This document shows, piece after piece, positions 42,602-52,636 of a DNA stretch of 64,000 nucleotides (position 1 is the stretch's first letter; every line of letters starts with the position of its first letter). Under the pieces are notes generated by a model. That model was not told where the DNA came from, ran no database searches, and saw nothing but the letters and a program-made list of their open reading frames with translations. Location: NCBI GenBank assembly GCA_020628165.1, contig JAHDFM010000005.1:3981-67980 (forward strand). The letters are read 5' to 3'. The DNA is from Bdellovibrionales bacterium. GTDB taxonomy: Bacteria; Bdellovibrionota; Bdellovibrionia; Bdellovibrionales; UBA1609. The position numbers were made by a program, and so were the translations under genes.

Positions 42602-43759
42602 TTACTTTTCAGTTTTGATTGCAGCAACCACACGTCTGTTTTCAGCGCGACCTGCTCTTGTGTTGTTATCAGCAACTGGTTGATCAGGACCGTAACCAAC
42701 AGCCGTTAATCTCTTAGCATCGATACCAAACTCGTTGATCATGTACTTTCTAATAGCTTCAGCACGTTTCTTTGATAAGTAAACGTTGTAAGACTTCTTA
42801 CCAGTGTTGTCAGTGTGACCTTCGATTTCAGCACTTGTAGATGGGTGCTCTTTCATGAAGTTTGCAACAGTAGCGATTTGATCTTTGTATTGTGATTTAA
42901 CTGCGAATTTTCCAGAGTCAAACTTAACGTCTAACTTAACTTCGAAAACTTCTTTAGCTGCACAACCGTAAGAGTTTACAGATTTGCCAGATGGAGTGTT
43001 TGGACATCTGTCGTCAGCATCAGCAACACCGTCGCCATCAGCATCAGCCATCTTCTTAACTTCACAACCTGTTGAATCAACAGTTGTTCCAGCTGGCGTG
43101 TTTGGACAAGCATCGTTCTTGTCAGCAACACCGTCGCCATCACTGTCAGCAGGAGCCGCACTTCTTGGACCAAAACCGTAGTTGAATGCAAGCATTGGAA
43201 CTAGGATTTGAGCGTTTCCAGAAGGCTCATCAGTTTCAGTTTGGAAGTAATGCCAGTCAACATTAAGACCAACACTCATAGAGTTGTTAAGAATATAATC
43301 CATACCTAAACGAACTTTAGGTGTGATTTCATTCCATCTTTTAGCAACAGCTGGAGCTGGATCATCTGAACGTGTGTAAAGTCTGTTCATGATACCCCAA
43401 CCAAGACCGGCACCGATATATGGAGAAAATCCACCCCAGTGACCAATGTTTAGAGTTGTCATGAAACTGAAGTTATCGAAAGCCATTGATTCGATCTCAT
43501 CATTACGAGCAGCTTTTCCATCATCAGATGTGTTAAGCTCAGCACGGTCATAACCCCACTGGATACCCCATCTGTTAGTGATGTTGTAACGAGCCCAGAT
43601 GGATCCTGCTAAGTCAGAGTCAAACTGATCAGCAAAAGTTTCGTTGTTTAATGGCATTGACATACCGGCACCAATACCTAGTGTCCAGCGATTGTCAGCA
43701 TGATCTGCCATAGCGGCAAGCGGTAATAAAAGGGCCATAATTAGGCTCATAAATTTCAT
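42602..43759 (-). CDS. OmpA-family protein with thrombospondin type 3 repeats
   Basis: 385 residues, ATG 43759 behind AAGGAG, signal MKFMSLIMALLLPLAAMA. An N-terminal eight-strand barrel covers about residues 22-190. Two calcium-binding TSP3 units follow (DSDGDGVADKNDACPNTP and DADGDGVADADDRCPNTP). The OmpA C-terminal peptidoglycan-binding domain covers about 272-385 (VKFDSGKFAVKSQYKDQI, AEIEGHTDNTGKKSYN, SKKRAEAIRKYM, RAGRAENRRV). Family architecture matches OprF-like porins. Likely an abundant structural outer-membrane protein linking the membrane to peptidoglycan. Confidence 0.95.
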   Translation of the reverse strand: MKFMSLIMALLLPLAAMADHADNRWTLGIGAGMSMPLNNETFADQFDSDLAGSIWARYNITNRWGIQWGYDRAELNTSDDGKAARNDEIESMAFDNFSFMTTLNIGHWGGFSPYIGAGLGWGIMNRLYTRSDDPAPAVAKRWNEITPKVRLGMDYILNNSMSVGLNVDWHYFQTETDEPSGNAQILVPMLAFNYGFGPRSAAPADSDGDGVADKNDACPNTPAGTTVDSTGCEVKKMADADGDGVADADDRCPNTPSGKSVNSYGCAAKEVFEVKLDVKFDSGKFAVKSQYKDQIATVANFMKEHPSTSAEIEGHTDNTGKKSYNVYLSKKRAEAIRKYMINEFGIDAKRLTAVGYGPDQPVADNNTRAGRAENRRVVAAIKTEK

Positions 43760-44120
43760 ACGTCTTCTCCTTAGTATGTTTTTTAAGTTTTTTGTTACTC
43801 TCTGAGTTTATGTCCCAGACGGAAGGCTGTTCAAGTAATATTTTTTCCTAAATAACCTTTACTGTCGTAAAAAGGAAACACAAGGATTTTACCCTATAGA
43901 AGTAGATCTGTTGAGTTGCTACTTTTCTTTGCTGTTGTTTGTTTGCGCTTATTATTTAGTGCAAAAGTGAGCTCATTAAGATGAAAAAGAGCATGCTGCG
44001 AAACATAATATTTTTATGCTCCTTGTAAAAAGAAAGCATATTAAGTGAAAACAATAACTTATTCTGCAAGAATAAATGTGAATCTAGTTTGTTTATAATT
44101 AATTTTAAGTGGGTGGGAAT
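43760..44120. other. Intergenic region between divergent outer-membrane protein genes
   Basis: 361 bp, AT-rich. No ORF with a start and ribosome-binding site. It carries the OmpA Shine-Dalgarno AAGGAG and the GGTGGGA ribosome-binding site of the 44121 gene. No clear operator or terminator was found. Confidence 0.5.
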
Positions 44121-44915
44121 ATGAAAGTAATTTTAGGACTCGTAGTATTTTTGTTGAGTGTGCCAATTTATGCCAGTGATATAGGCTTTAGTAATTTGAA
44201 CCAAAATGATGTTGATGATGTCTTTGAAGAGTTCGCCGCAACCTTCACACATTCGACGGTTTCAGGAGCTTCAAGCAAATCAAAAATCTTTGGGGTAGAG
44301 CTAGGTTTAGTCGCAGGAGCCACACAATCAGAAAAAATCAAAGAGATTGCTCAAAACACACTACCATCAGGTAGTGATGAAATTAAATACTTACCCTTTG
44401 CTTCTTTATACGGTTTAGTTTCTTTGCCCTTTGGTATCACAGTAGAAGCAAACTTTATACCTGAAGTTGAAGTGCAAGACATTGAGTTTTCACATCTCAG
44501 TTTGGCAGGTAAGTTTGAATTGACGTCTTTGTTAGAGGACAGCCCAGTGAATTTAGCAGTGAGAGGTTTCTTTATAGACTCGTCTTTGAACTTCTCTCAG
44601 TCGGCTGGTGGGTTTACCGGAACCGTTGAAATGTCACAGAGTCAGTTTGGCTTGCATGGGATTGTCAGTAAGAAGTTATTACTTGTTGAGCCTTACGTTT
44701 TTGCTGGTATCGTCAGTGCCAGTGGCGAAATCACTCAGCGTGGTACAGGAACGATTTTTAATTTCTCGGTGAATGATACTATTAAATCAGATGCATCCAG
44801 TGCTCAGTTTGGGTTCGGCTTACAGGCAAATTTATTGATAATTAAAACAGGCATTGAGTATGTGAATTCATTTGGAGCCAGTCACGTTAACGCAAAACTT
44901 GCTCTTTCGTTCTAA
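44121..44915 (+). CDS. Outer-membrane beta-barrel protein of unknown function
   Basis: 264 residues from ATG 44121 behind GGTGGGA (the frame opens 12 bp earlier). Signal MKVILGLVVFLLSVPIYA. The chain is a long series of strands (FGVELGLVAGATQS, YGLVSLPFGITVEANFIP, LAVRGFFIDSS, QFGLHGIVSKKLLL, AQFGFGLQANLLII), ending in AKLALSF with the terminal Phe of a BAM substrate. About ten to twelve strands would fit. Followed by a strong terminator. Confidence 0.7.
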   Translation: MKVILGLVVFLLSVPIYASDIGFSNLNQNDVDDVFEEFAATFTHSTVSGASSKSKIFGVELGLVAGATQSEKIKEIAQNTLPSGSDEIKYLPFASLYGLVSLPFGITVEANFIPEVEVQDIEFSHLSLAGKFELTSLLEDSPVNLAVRGFFIDSSLNFSQSAGGFTGTVEMSQSQFGLHGIVSKKLLLVEPYVFAGIVSASGEITQRGTGTIFNFSVNDTIKSDASSAQFGFGLQANLLIIKTGIEYVNSFGASHVNAKLALSF

Positions 44916-44940
44916 TTTAAAAAAATAATTTTGTATGTAA

Positions 44941-44972
44941 AAGCCTGTCTCATTTTGAGACAGGCTTTTTTT
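44941..44972 (+). terminator. Rho-independent terminator
   Basis: Perfect stem AAGCCTGTCTCA/TGAGACAGGCTT with a T run, after the outer-membrane protein gene. Confidence 0.9.
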
Positions 44973-45126
44973 ATTGCATTTTAGCTTTTCAAGGCAGTGC
45001 CCTTTTTTGCTATCAATCCAACGTAAAAATAAGTTTATCCTTCAAATCAAAATTAACGACCTTAGAGGTCCTTATTGTTGGTACAGATCCTGAATTAAAT
45101 AACTGTATAAATTTTAGGAGGGAGAA

Positions 45127-46314
45127 ATGAAGGGGAAAATTATTAAATCAATTTTAATGTTGGTTGTGTTCATGGGGCTTGCTGCTTGTGATCGTTCAAG
45201 CTTTAAAATTCGTGACGGTAAAAACAGCGACATATTAACTGAAAATCAACCAACAGAATGTACAACTAACTGTGATGAAAATCCAGGTGATCCAGATGAT
45301 TACCCAGAAAACCCAGATGACACAGGTTATGATGACCCTTCAGAAGAAGGTCCTTACTACTGTAAGTACGAAAATGAATTGTTTGGCAGCGTTGCACACA
45401 TCACTCATGGCGAACATTCAAAAGAAATCATTTGGAACTACTTTCCAGAAATTAAAAATAAAAGATTACAAATTAAATACTATCAAGTTGAAATCATGGA
45501 CGCTTCGAAGAACACATTTCAAAGTGAGTACTTGCCGTACAATAAAACATCTTATTTAATTCATCCACATGCAAAGGGCATTGATGGTCAAACTCTAGCT
45601 GAGAAGGGCATCACTTTAGAGCAAGGAAAGTGGTATTGGTACCGCTTGATTGCTCTCGATAAAAATTACTATGAAGTTATGGATCGAGAACTAGACTTGC
45701 CATTTAGCACTTACCAGGGCGAATTCAATCGCTTTGTTGGCTTCTGCTCAGGCTATGACAACAACCCACCAGTAGATAACCCTGTTGACTACGACCCATC
45801 TGAAGATACAAATTATGATGAAGGGTCAAATGGTGATGACAATGATGACTCTCATACCGACGAGACTACTCAATATCCACCAGCAAATGGTGATGATGAT
45901 AAGTTTTATTGTAGATGGCAAAATGAAGTTTTCGGAAGCGTTGCTGATATCACTCAAGGTCATCAATCTCAGTTAATCTTATGGAATCATTTTGCTGAAG
46001 AAAAAAACAAGAACTTAAAATTGAAATACTATCAAGTTGTTGTCATGGATGCTGCAATGACAACGTTTAAAAGTAAATTGTTACCATTCAGTCAAAACTC
46101 ATACCTAGTTCATCCACATGATCCAGGGCAAAATGGTGAGACTTTAACAAGTTTAAAAATAGATTTTCAACAGGGCAACTGGTACTGGTATAAGTTGCTA
46201 GCCCTTGATGAATACAAAAATGTTATTATCGAAAGAAAACTAGATTTATTATTTAGTCCACACAAAGGTGAGTTCAATCGTTTTGTTGGCTTTTGTGGAG
46301 AACAACCTTACTAA
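45127..46314 (+). CDS. Lipoprotein with a duplicated domain and acidic linkers
   Basis: 395 residues with a normal lipobox (LVVFMGLAAC-DRSS); ATG 45127 follows GGAGGGAG. Two paralogous domains of about 125 residues are joined by Asp/Asn/Pro-rich linkers. Domain 1 (about 78-205) reads YYCKYENELFGSVAHITHG to GEFNRFVGFC. Domain 2 (about 260-390) reads FYCRWQNEVFGSVADITQG to GEFNRFVGFC. Shared blocks include YYQVEIMDA/YYQVVVMDA and WYWYRLIALD/WYWYKLLALD, a fibronectin-like strand pattern. No described family was recognised. The linkers resemble calcium-binding or cell-surface spacers. Confidence 0.7.
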   Translation: MKGKIIKSILMLVVFMGLAACDRSSFKIRDGKNSDILTENQPTECTTNCDENPGDPDDYPENPDDTGYDDPSEEGPYYCKYENELFGSVAHITHGEHSKEIIWNYFPEIKNKRLQIKYYQVEIMDASKNTFQSEYLPYNKTSYLIHPHAKGIDGQTLAEKGITLEQGKWYWYRLIALDKNYYEVMDRELDLPFSTYQGEFNRFVGFCSGYDNNPPVDNPVDYDPSEDTNYDEGSNGDDNDDSHTDETTQYPPANGDDDKFYCRWQNEVFGSVADITQGHQSQLILWNHFAEEKNKNLKLKYYQVVVMDAAMTTFKSKLLPFSQNSYLVHPHDPGQNGETLTSLKIDFQQGNWYWYKLLALDEYKNVIIERKLDLLFSPHKGEFNRFVGFCGEQPY

Positions 46315-46342
46315 ATTGAGGATATATTTATTAAATTACTTT

Positions 46343-46372
46343 AAGGTGGAGCTGTGTCTTCACCTTTTTTTT
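46343..46372 (+). terminator. Probable Rho-independent terminator
   Basis: Stem AAGGTG..AG/CT.CACCTT with a T8 run after the duplicated-domain gene. Confidence 0.65.
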
Positions 46373-46376
46373 AGTT

Positions 46377-47180
46377 TCAGTGGCTAAACCAACACAATGG
46401 TTTTGGCAAGTTTAAGGCTCCAGCTATGTAAGTGTCCATTCGGCATTGTGGCGAGTTATGGAATGGGTAGTTATGGGCCACAACACGATGGTCTTTTTCC
46501 GTGAAACTTAATTTATGACTTAACTTTATAATACTTTCAAGAATGACTTCATCTGCAGATAAGTTCTCTAAATTAGGATAATCTAAGGATGTTAGTAAAC
46601 ACGATTTAGTATTCTTTTTTGTTCTTTTTTTGGCCAAAGAATTTTTATAAACGTCTTCAGGGTCAGTTTTTTTTAGTTTTTTTAAACAGTGTGTTCGAAT
46701 GCTTTCAGCAGCATTGCTAAACATAGATGTGACAATATGACAGTAGTTTGTTTCTATAGTGTCTTGAGATTGACAAAATTTCTCGACTCTAGCGTCAGCA
46801 GTCGGGTGGTTTATGTTTAAATAATTGTTTATGTAATTGGGAAGGCATATGTTGGTAGCAAAGTAATCTGCTTCACCTTCATTATAGGCATGAACTAAAT
46901 GGCCAACTTCATGGCATATAACTGTTAAAAGACCACCGAGCGTTAAGCCTTCTTGTTTAGCAAAGCCACCAGATATGATAAGGCTTCTACTGATATTGAC
47001 TGCAAAGGCGAAAGATTGATCTTTTTCCCACATAAAATGAAACGAGTAACTGGGATGATCTTTGGCGAACCTACTTTGAACTATATTAAAACACTCATTA
47101 GAAATAGGTTCATTTATTTCGATACAATCAGCTCCGTAAGAATTAAAGATTGATAAGATTATAAAAATGAGTAATTGCAC
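46377..47180 (-). CDS. Exported zinc metalloprotease (HExxH type)
   Basis: 267 residues from GTG 47180 behind AGGGGGC; signal VQLLIFIILSIFNSYG. The zinc motif HEVGH (about residue 91) is followed by EGEADYFA, the third ligand arrangement of M48/gluzincin-like proteases. Several Cys (CIEINEPISNEC, CLPNYI, CQSQDT, YCHIV, HCLKK, SCLL, QCRM) point to disulfides in the periplasm or outside. Substrate unknown. Convergent with the preceding gene. Confidence 0.7.
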   Translation of the reverse strand: MQLLIFIILSIFNSYGADCIEINEPISNECFNIVQSRFAKDHPSYSFHFMWEKDQSFAFAVNISRSLIISGGFAKQEGLTLGGLLTVICHEVGHLVHAYNEGEADYFATNICLPNYINNYLNINHPTADARVEKFCQSQDTIETNYCHIVTSMFSNAAESIRTHCLKKLKKTDPEDVYKNSLAKKRTKKNTKSCLLTSLDYPNLENLSADEVILESIIKLSHKLSFTEKDHRVVAHNYPFHNSPQCRMDTYIAGALNLPKPLCWFSH

Positions 47181-47493
47181 AAGCGGTGCCCCCTAACGAG
47201 CTTAAAAATTACAACTTTACAGTCTTTTGAAGGTACATCTAAAATTGTTTTGTTTGGTTTAATTTTTTCGATTAATAATTTTTTCTATAAGTAAAAGACA
47301 ATTGATTATATCTTATTCAAAAACAACATTAATAGAAAGATGGCTATGTAAAAAATATACATAGTCTCTTAATTTATTTTAATAGTAAGACTCAATTTAT
47401 ATATGAAATGTGTTGTAAATTTTTTGAGGGCTCAAACTTTTTTCTGGCGAAGGTTTTTATAGAAATAAGCTCTGAACAGAAGCACTAGAGGTC
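47181..47493. other. Intergenic region, no gene seen
   Basis: 313 bp, very AT-rich. No ORF with a ribosome-binding site, no clear terminator and no repeat were found. Confidence 0.5.
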
Positions 47494-48753
47494 TCATGCT
47501 TCTAAAATGTACTCAGACCACTGTGGAATCTGTGCATCCGAAAGCTTTACATGGCAAATAGTTCCTCGTGACGCTTTTTCTTTTTTATCAATAGTAGTGA
47601 TGCGGGCAAGGTCATAAATTTTATGTTCATGCTCATGAGGAAAGTAAAGTGAGACAGGAGTGTTCAAGTTTTTAAGAGTTTCTGCCATCAGTTTTTTCAA
47701 GCGGTCAATGCCTTCACCTGTGACGGCGCTAGTGAAAACACGGTTGTTTTGCTTCACTGAAAATTGGTTCTCTACCGAGGCTTTGTCTAATTTGTTAAAG
47801 ACATAAATAAGGGGTTTGTTTTGCCACTCAAACTGCTCAATGAGTTGGTCAACGATTTCGATTTGTTTTTTTAAACTTGGGTTAGAAAGATCGACAACAT
47901 GTAAAAGCACATCGGCTTCTTCTGACTCCTCCAGCGTTGCTTTAAAGGCTTCTATTAAGTGAGTCGGGAGATTGCGAATAAAGCCCACAGTGTCTGTGAT
48001 CACAACAGGTCCGTGACCTTCGAGGTGAAGCTTTCTGGTGGCGGGATCAAGAGTTGCAAACAGTTGGTCTTTGGCTAAAAGTTGTGATCCAGTCATGCGG
48101 TTTAGTAAAGAGCTTTTGCCCGAGTTGGTGTATCCGATCATAGAAAAGCTGGGAACTTGGTGTTTCTTACGTTTATTCCTGTGCTGAGCACGATGCTTTC
48201 TTACTTGGTCTAACTTTTTTTTAATAAACTTTATTCTTTTTTGGATGTTTCGACGGTCAATTTCTAGGGCTGTCTCACCTGGGCCTCGAGTGCCAATGCC
48301 CCCACCTTGTCGCGATAAAGAGCCATGCCAAGCGCCCACCATGCGTGGAAGCTGGTCGAGCATTTGAGCCAGTTCCACTTGTAACTTACCTTCATAGGTT
48401 TGTGCTCTCTGGGCAAAAATATCTAAGATCAATTGCGAACGGTCGAGTACGCGCAGGGCGAGCTCTTTTTCTAAGTTCCTTGTTTGAATGCCAGAGAGTT
48501 TGTGGTCAATGATAACTAAGGAAATTTCTTGCTCAATACAAAGTTCTTTGAGTTCTGCAATTTTACCTTTACCTATTAGAGTGGCAGCCTGGTACTGAGA
48601 TAAAGTTTGAGTCAGGTTTCCCATGACTTCAGCACCAGCGGCGTAGGCGAGGTCTTCGAGCTCTACTAAGCTTTCCTTCATGTTGACAAAGTTGTCAGAC
48701 TTTAAACAAACTCCAACAACAATGGCTTTTTCTAAATTACTTTTTTCGTCCAT
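47494..48753 (-). CDS. hflX: GTPase HflX
   Basis: 419 residues from ATG 48753, whose N-terminus [16 protein letters not shown] matches HflX; an earlier in-frame start exists at 48795. HflX is a ribosome-associated GTPase that splits stalled 70S ribosomes after stress. The N-terminal HflX domain has [12 protein letters not shown] and [20 protein letters not shown]. The [11 protein letters not shown].xLE loop and the G domain follow: G1 [12 protein letters not shown]3 DTVGF, G4 NKLD. The start overlaps the end of maeB by 17 bases. Confidence 0.95.
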   Translation of the reverse strand: MDEKSNLEKAIVVGVCLKSDNFVNMKESLVELEDLAYAAGAEVMGNLTQTLSQYQAATLIGKGKIAELKELCIEQEISLVIIDHKLSGIQTRNLEKELALRVLDRSQLILDIFAQRAQTYEGKLQVELAQMLDQLPRMVGAWHGSLSRQGGGIGTRGPGETALEIDRRNIQKRIKFIKKKLDQVRKHRAQHRNKRKKHQVPSFSMIGYTNSGKSSLLNRMTGSQLLAKDQLFATLDPATRKLHLEGHGPVVITDTVGFIRNLPTHLIEAFKATLEESEEADVLLHVVDLSNPSLKKQIEIVDQLIEQFEWQNKPLIYVFNKLDKASVENQFSVKQNNRVFTSAVTGEGIDRLKKLMAETLKNLNTPVSLYFPHEHEHKIYDLARITTIDKKEKASRGTICHVKLSDAQIPQWSEYILEA

Positions 48754-51049
48754 TCTTTTTAGCTTTTGCCCGGAACTTATAGGCTTGTGCTTCAACGGCC
48801 GTGAGCACCACGGTGTTGATGATGTCTTGCACCGTGCACGTTCGCTGAAGCACGTTGGCAGGCTTATTAATACCTAGTAGGAATGGACCCATCACTGCAC
48901 ACTCTGACAACTGCTGAATCAGTTTGTAAGCAATGTTGCCGGAGTTAAGGTCAGGAAAAATTAAAATATTTGCCCCATCTTTGATATTACAAAACGGGAA
49001 GATGCGTTCAACAATTGTAGGGTTAATGGCTGTGTCCGCTTGCATCTCTCCGTCGACAATGAGTTTTGGATCAATTTGGTTGATGATCTCTGTGGCCTTG
49101 CGCATTTTAGAAGGTGCCTCTTTGCGTCCGGTGAAGTTTGAGTAGCTGAGCATGGCCACTTTAGGTTCAATGTTATAATATTTTGCCACACGTGATGCTG
49201 ACAGTGCAATGGTGGCCAGTTGTTCTGCAGTTGGGTTTATATTTACAGTTGTATCAGCCAAAAACAACAAACGATCTTCAAAAAGGATAATAATTAAACC
49301 GGCCGCAGTTTTGTACTTGTCGGCTCCGATGATTTCAAAAATGGGCGTGATACAGTCGGCATAGTTCTGTACTGCTCCTGATACTAAAGCATCGGCCTCT
49401 CCATTTTTAACCATCATCGATGAAAAGTAGTACTGGTCTTTCATAAGGCGCTCAGCTTCAGCCTCCATGACGCCTTTTCGTTGGCGTAACTTCCAAAATT
49501 CATCGGTGTACTTTTGATAAAGTTCATGCTCTTTAGGTTGATACACTTCAATGTCATTGAGGTTTTCAAGCTCTAACTCTTCGATCATTTTTTTCACTTT
49601 GTCGGGGTTGCCCAGCAAAATGGGGTGAATGATGTTTTCAGACACAATTGTGTTCATAGCTTTTAATATTTTTCGGCTGTGACCTTCTGGGAAAACAATC
49701 ACTGGTTTTTTGCCGCGCGAACGTTTTACACCTTGTTTGATTTTGTTGATGTTGGTTCTGATAAACCCTTGGCGAAAACTTTGTGCAGCCTCAAGCTGTT
49801 CGGTGTAGGCCTCAATGTCTTTAAGGGGTTTGCGCGCGACTTTTCCCTTCATAGCAGCTTGAGCTACTGCAGGTGCAACGGTCGTGAGCACGCGGTTATC
49901 AAATGGCTTAGGTATTATGTAATCTGGGCCAAAAGTGAAAGATTGATTGCTGTAGGCTTCAGATACAGAATCGGGAACATCTTGGCGAGCCAATTCGGCA
50001 AGCGCTGTCGCTGCTGCCATCTTCATGTCTTCTGTGATGTGGGTGGCTTGCACATCAAGGGCACCTCTAAAAATGGACGGAAAACCGAGCACGTTGTTCA
50101 CTTGGTTTGGGAAGTCACTGCGACCGGTGGCCATAATGACATCAGGTCTTACTTTTTTGGCTTCTGACGGTAGAATCTCAGGGTCAGGGTTGGCCATTGC
50201 AAAAACGATTGGGTTTTTACTCATGCCTTTCAACATAGTTGGGGTTAATGCTCCAGCCACACTTAAACCACAAAAAACATCAGCGCCTTTTAGTGCATCA
50301 GCAAGTGTGCGGTTTTTTGTTTTGATCATGAATTCTTTTTTGTACTCGTTGATGCCTTCTTTGCGTTCGCTTTGAATGACTCCTCTAGAGTCACACATGG
50401 TGATGTTCTTTTTAAGAACTCCAATTTTAACAAAGAGTTTTGCACAGGCAATGGCTGCCGCTCCGGCTCCGTTAAAAACAACTTTCACACTTTTTAGTTT
50501 TTTCTTTGTTATCTGACAGGCATTGATCAATGCGGCCGCTGATATGATGGCGGTGCCGTGCTGATCGTCATGGAAAACCGGGATGTTCATCTCTTTTTTT
50601 AAACGTTCTTCAATAATAAAACAGTCGGGAGCTTTGATATCTTCTAAGTTGATGCCGCCAAAAGTAGGCTCGAGTGATTTAACAGAATTAATGAACTCGT
50701 CGACGGAGTCACTTTTAACTTCAATATCAAAAACATCAATGCCAGCAAATTTTTTAAAAAGAACACCTTTTCCTTCCATCACTGGCTTACTGGCAAGGGG
50801 GCCGATGTCACCAAGACCAAGCACGGCACTTCCGTTGGTGATCACAGCGACTAAATTTCCTTTGGTGGTGTAGTCGTAAACTTTATCTGGGTTTTTGTAG
50901 ATTTCTTTACAAGGAGCCGCCACGCCGGGTGAGTAGGCGAGTGATAAGTCGTACTCTGTTTTGCAAGACTTGCTGCTTTGGACGTCCACTTTTCCTGGTT
51001 TGTTTTCCGAGTGATATTTGAGAGCTTCTTTATTAAATGATTTTGCCAT
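48737..51049 (-). CDS. maeB: NADP-dependent malic enzyme with phosphotransacetylase-like domain
   Basis: 770 residues, the normal length of MaeB. The malic enzyme part (about 1-420) has [46 protein letters not shown] and [16 protein letters not shown] (NADP site). The C-terminal part (about 430-770) is a phosphotransacetylase-like domain ([47 protein letters not shown]), usually regulatory and acetyl-CoA-sensing. It decarboxylates malate to pyruvate with NADPH production. hflX follows, overlapping. Confidence 0.95.
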   Translation of the reverse strand: MAKSFNKEALKYHSENKPGKVDVQSSKSCKTEYDLSLAYSPGVAAPCKEIYKNPDKVYDYTTKGNLVAVITNGSAVLGLGDIGPLASKPVMEGKGVLFKKFAGIDVFDIEVKSDSVDEFINSVKSLEPTFGGINLEDIKAPDCFIIEERLKKEMNIPVFHDDQHGTAIISAAALINACQITKKKLKSVKVVFNGAGAAAIACAKLFVKIGVLKKNITMCDSRGVIQSERKEGINEYKKEFMIKTKNRTLADALKGADVFCGLSVAGALTPTMLKGMSKNPIVFAMANPDPEILPSEAKKVRPDVIMATGRSDFPNQVNNVLGFPSIFRGALDVQATHITEDMKMAAATALAELARQDVPDSVSEAYSNQSFTFGPDYIIPKPFDNRVLTTVAPAVAQAAMKGKVARKPLKDIEAYTEQLEAAQSFRQGFIRTNINKIKQGVKRSRGKKPVIVFPEGHSRKILKAMNTIVSENIIHPILLGNPDKVKKMIEELELENLNDIEVYQPKEHELYQKYTDEFWKLRQRKGVMEAEAERLMKDQYYFSSMMVKNGEADALVSGAVQNYADCITPIFEIIGADKYKTAAGLIIILFEDRLLFLADTTVNINPTAEQLATIALSASRVAKYYNIEPKVAMLSYSNFTGRKEAPSKMRKATEIINQIDPKLIVDGEMQADTAINPTIVERIFPFCNIKDGANILIFPDLNSGNIAYKLIQQLSECAVMGPFLLGINKPANVLQRTCTVQDIINTVVLTAVEAQAYKFRAKAKKNGRKK

Positions 51050-51308
51050 GAAAAATGCCTTTATATAAATGTCATTGTCGTGAAGAGAAGGTTTAGTTCA
51101 GAATTTCAGTACGATGAAGTTAATCCTTATGGGTTGGTAATTTTATCTGTGTAATTTAAACAACTGAAACAATACCCTATCTGATTCCAGTTTTTTTAGT
51201 CATTGAATGATTGTGTGCGTTACCTGCACAATAACTAATTGTTAATATTATCCTATAAATTGCTGTAATATCTTGCAAAAATTAGGTTTCAACATCAGGA
51301 GATGAGCA

Positions 51309-52607
51309 ATGTCGAGAAATGTAGTGATCGTCGATGGTTTAAGAACACCATTTGCCAAAGCGGGCACGGACCTAAAAGATATCCACCCAGCCGACCTCGG
51401 CGAAGCGGCGTTAAAAGAACTCATAGCAAAAACTAACTTAGATACTGACAGTGTCGATGAAGTGATCGTGGGCAACACTGGCAGCCCCGCCGACAGCGTG
51501 AACATCGGGCGTGTTGTTGCCTTGCGCGGAGGCATCCCATTAAAAACATCGGCCTATACAGTTCACAGAAACTGTGCTTCAGCGCTGGAAAGTGTGACCA
51601 GTGGCTATGAAAAGATCATGTCGGGAACAATGGATTGCGTTCTCGCTGGTGGTACAGAGAGCATGTCGCAACTGCCACTCATTTATAACAAAAAAGCCAC
51701 TCAGTGGTTTGCTGAGATGATGTCTAAAAAAACGCCGCTTCAAAAAATAAAACATTTAACAAAACTAAAACTTTCAGCCTTGTTAAACCCTCGCATTGCC
51801 GTTATGGAAGGTCTCACAGACCCATTTGTAGGCATCAACATGGGGAAAACGGCTGAGATTTTAGCTAAAGAATTTGGTATTTCTCGTTTGCAACAAGATG
51901 AGTTTGCCACCACATCTCACACACGCGCAGTGGCGGCTCAAGAAAGTGGTGCTTTTAATGATGAGATCACTCCTGTATTTATTCCGCCAAAGTTTAAAAA
52001 AGTAGTTCATCAAGACATTGGTCCCAGAAAAGGGCAGTCCGTTGAGAAGCTGGCTAAGTTGCGCCCATTCTTTGATCGTAAGTTTGGAACGATCACAGTT
52101 GGCAACGCTTGCCCAATCACTGATGGAGCTGCCATGCTCCTTATGATGGAAGAAGGTAAAGCTAAAAGCCTTGGTTATAAACCATTAGCTAGAATCAAAG
52201 GGTACGCCTTTGCAGGGCTGGAGCCAGAAAGAATGGGGCTTGGGCCTGTTTACTCAACACCCATAGCACTCAAGCGTGCCGGTCTTGAATTCAAAGATAT
52301 GGATCTCATCGAGTTGAATGAAGCTTTTGCCGCTCAAGTTCTTGCTTGTAATAAAGCCTTTGCTAGTGATGAATTTTGTCAAAAGAAATTAGGACTTTCA
52401 AAAGCCATCGGTGAAGTGGATCCAAGTAAGCTCAACGTCAATGGCGGTGCTATTGCTTTAGGGCATCCTGTGGGAACAACCGGAACTCGTTTGGTGATCA
52501 CTCTTGCCAAGGCCTTGAAGGCGCAGAATAAAAAGTATGGTTTGGCTACGCTTTGTATTGGTGGTGGTCAAGGTGGCGCCATAGTTATTGAAAATATGAA
52601 TGTTTAA
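51309..52607 (+). CDS. fadI: Acetyl-CoA acyltransferase (thiolase, FadI-like)
   Basis: 432 residues, ATG 51309 after CAGGAGATGAGC. Catalytic Cys in HRNCASALESVTSG (about residue 88), the general base His in GGAIALGHPVGTTGTR and the second Cys in LCIGGGQGGA complete the thiolase triad. It cleaves 3-ketoacyl-CoA in the last step of beta-oxidation. The next gene, 29 bp downstream, encodes the partner multifunctional enzyme, so this is a fad operon. Length fits the trifunctional-type beta subunit (FadI) rather than the shorter FadA. Confidence 0.9.
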   Translation: MSRNVVIVDGLRTPFAKAGTDLKDIHPADLGEAALKELIAKTNLDTDSVDEVIVGNTGSPADSVNIGRVVALRGGIPLKTSAYTVHRNCASALESVTSGYEKIMSGTMDCVLAGGTESMSQLPLIYNKKATQWFAEMMSKKTPLQKIKHLTKLKLSALLNPRIAVMEGLTDPFVGINMGKTAEILAKEFGISRLQQDEFATTSHTRAVAAQESGAFNDEITPVFIPPKFKKVVHQDIGPRKGQSVEKLAKLRPFFDRKFGTITVGNACPITDGAAMLLMMEEGKAKSLGYKPLARIKGYAFAGLEPERMGLGPVYSTPIALKRAGLEFKDMDLIELNEAFAAQVLACNKAFASDEFCQKKLGLSKAIGEVDPSKLNVNGGAIALGHPVGTTGTRLVITLAKALKAQNKKYGLATLCIGGGQGGAIVIENMNV

Positions 52608-52636
52608 AAAAATTATTTAATTTTGAGGAAGAACGA

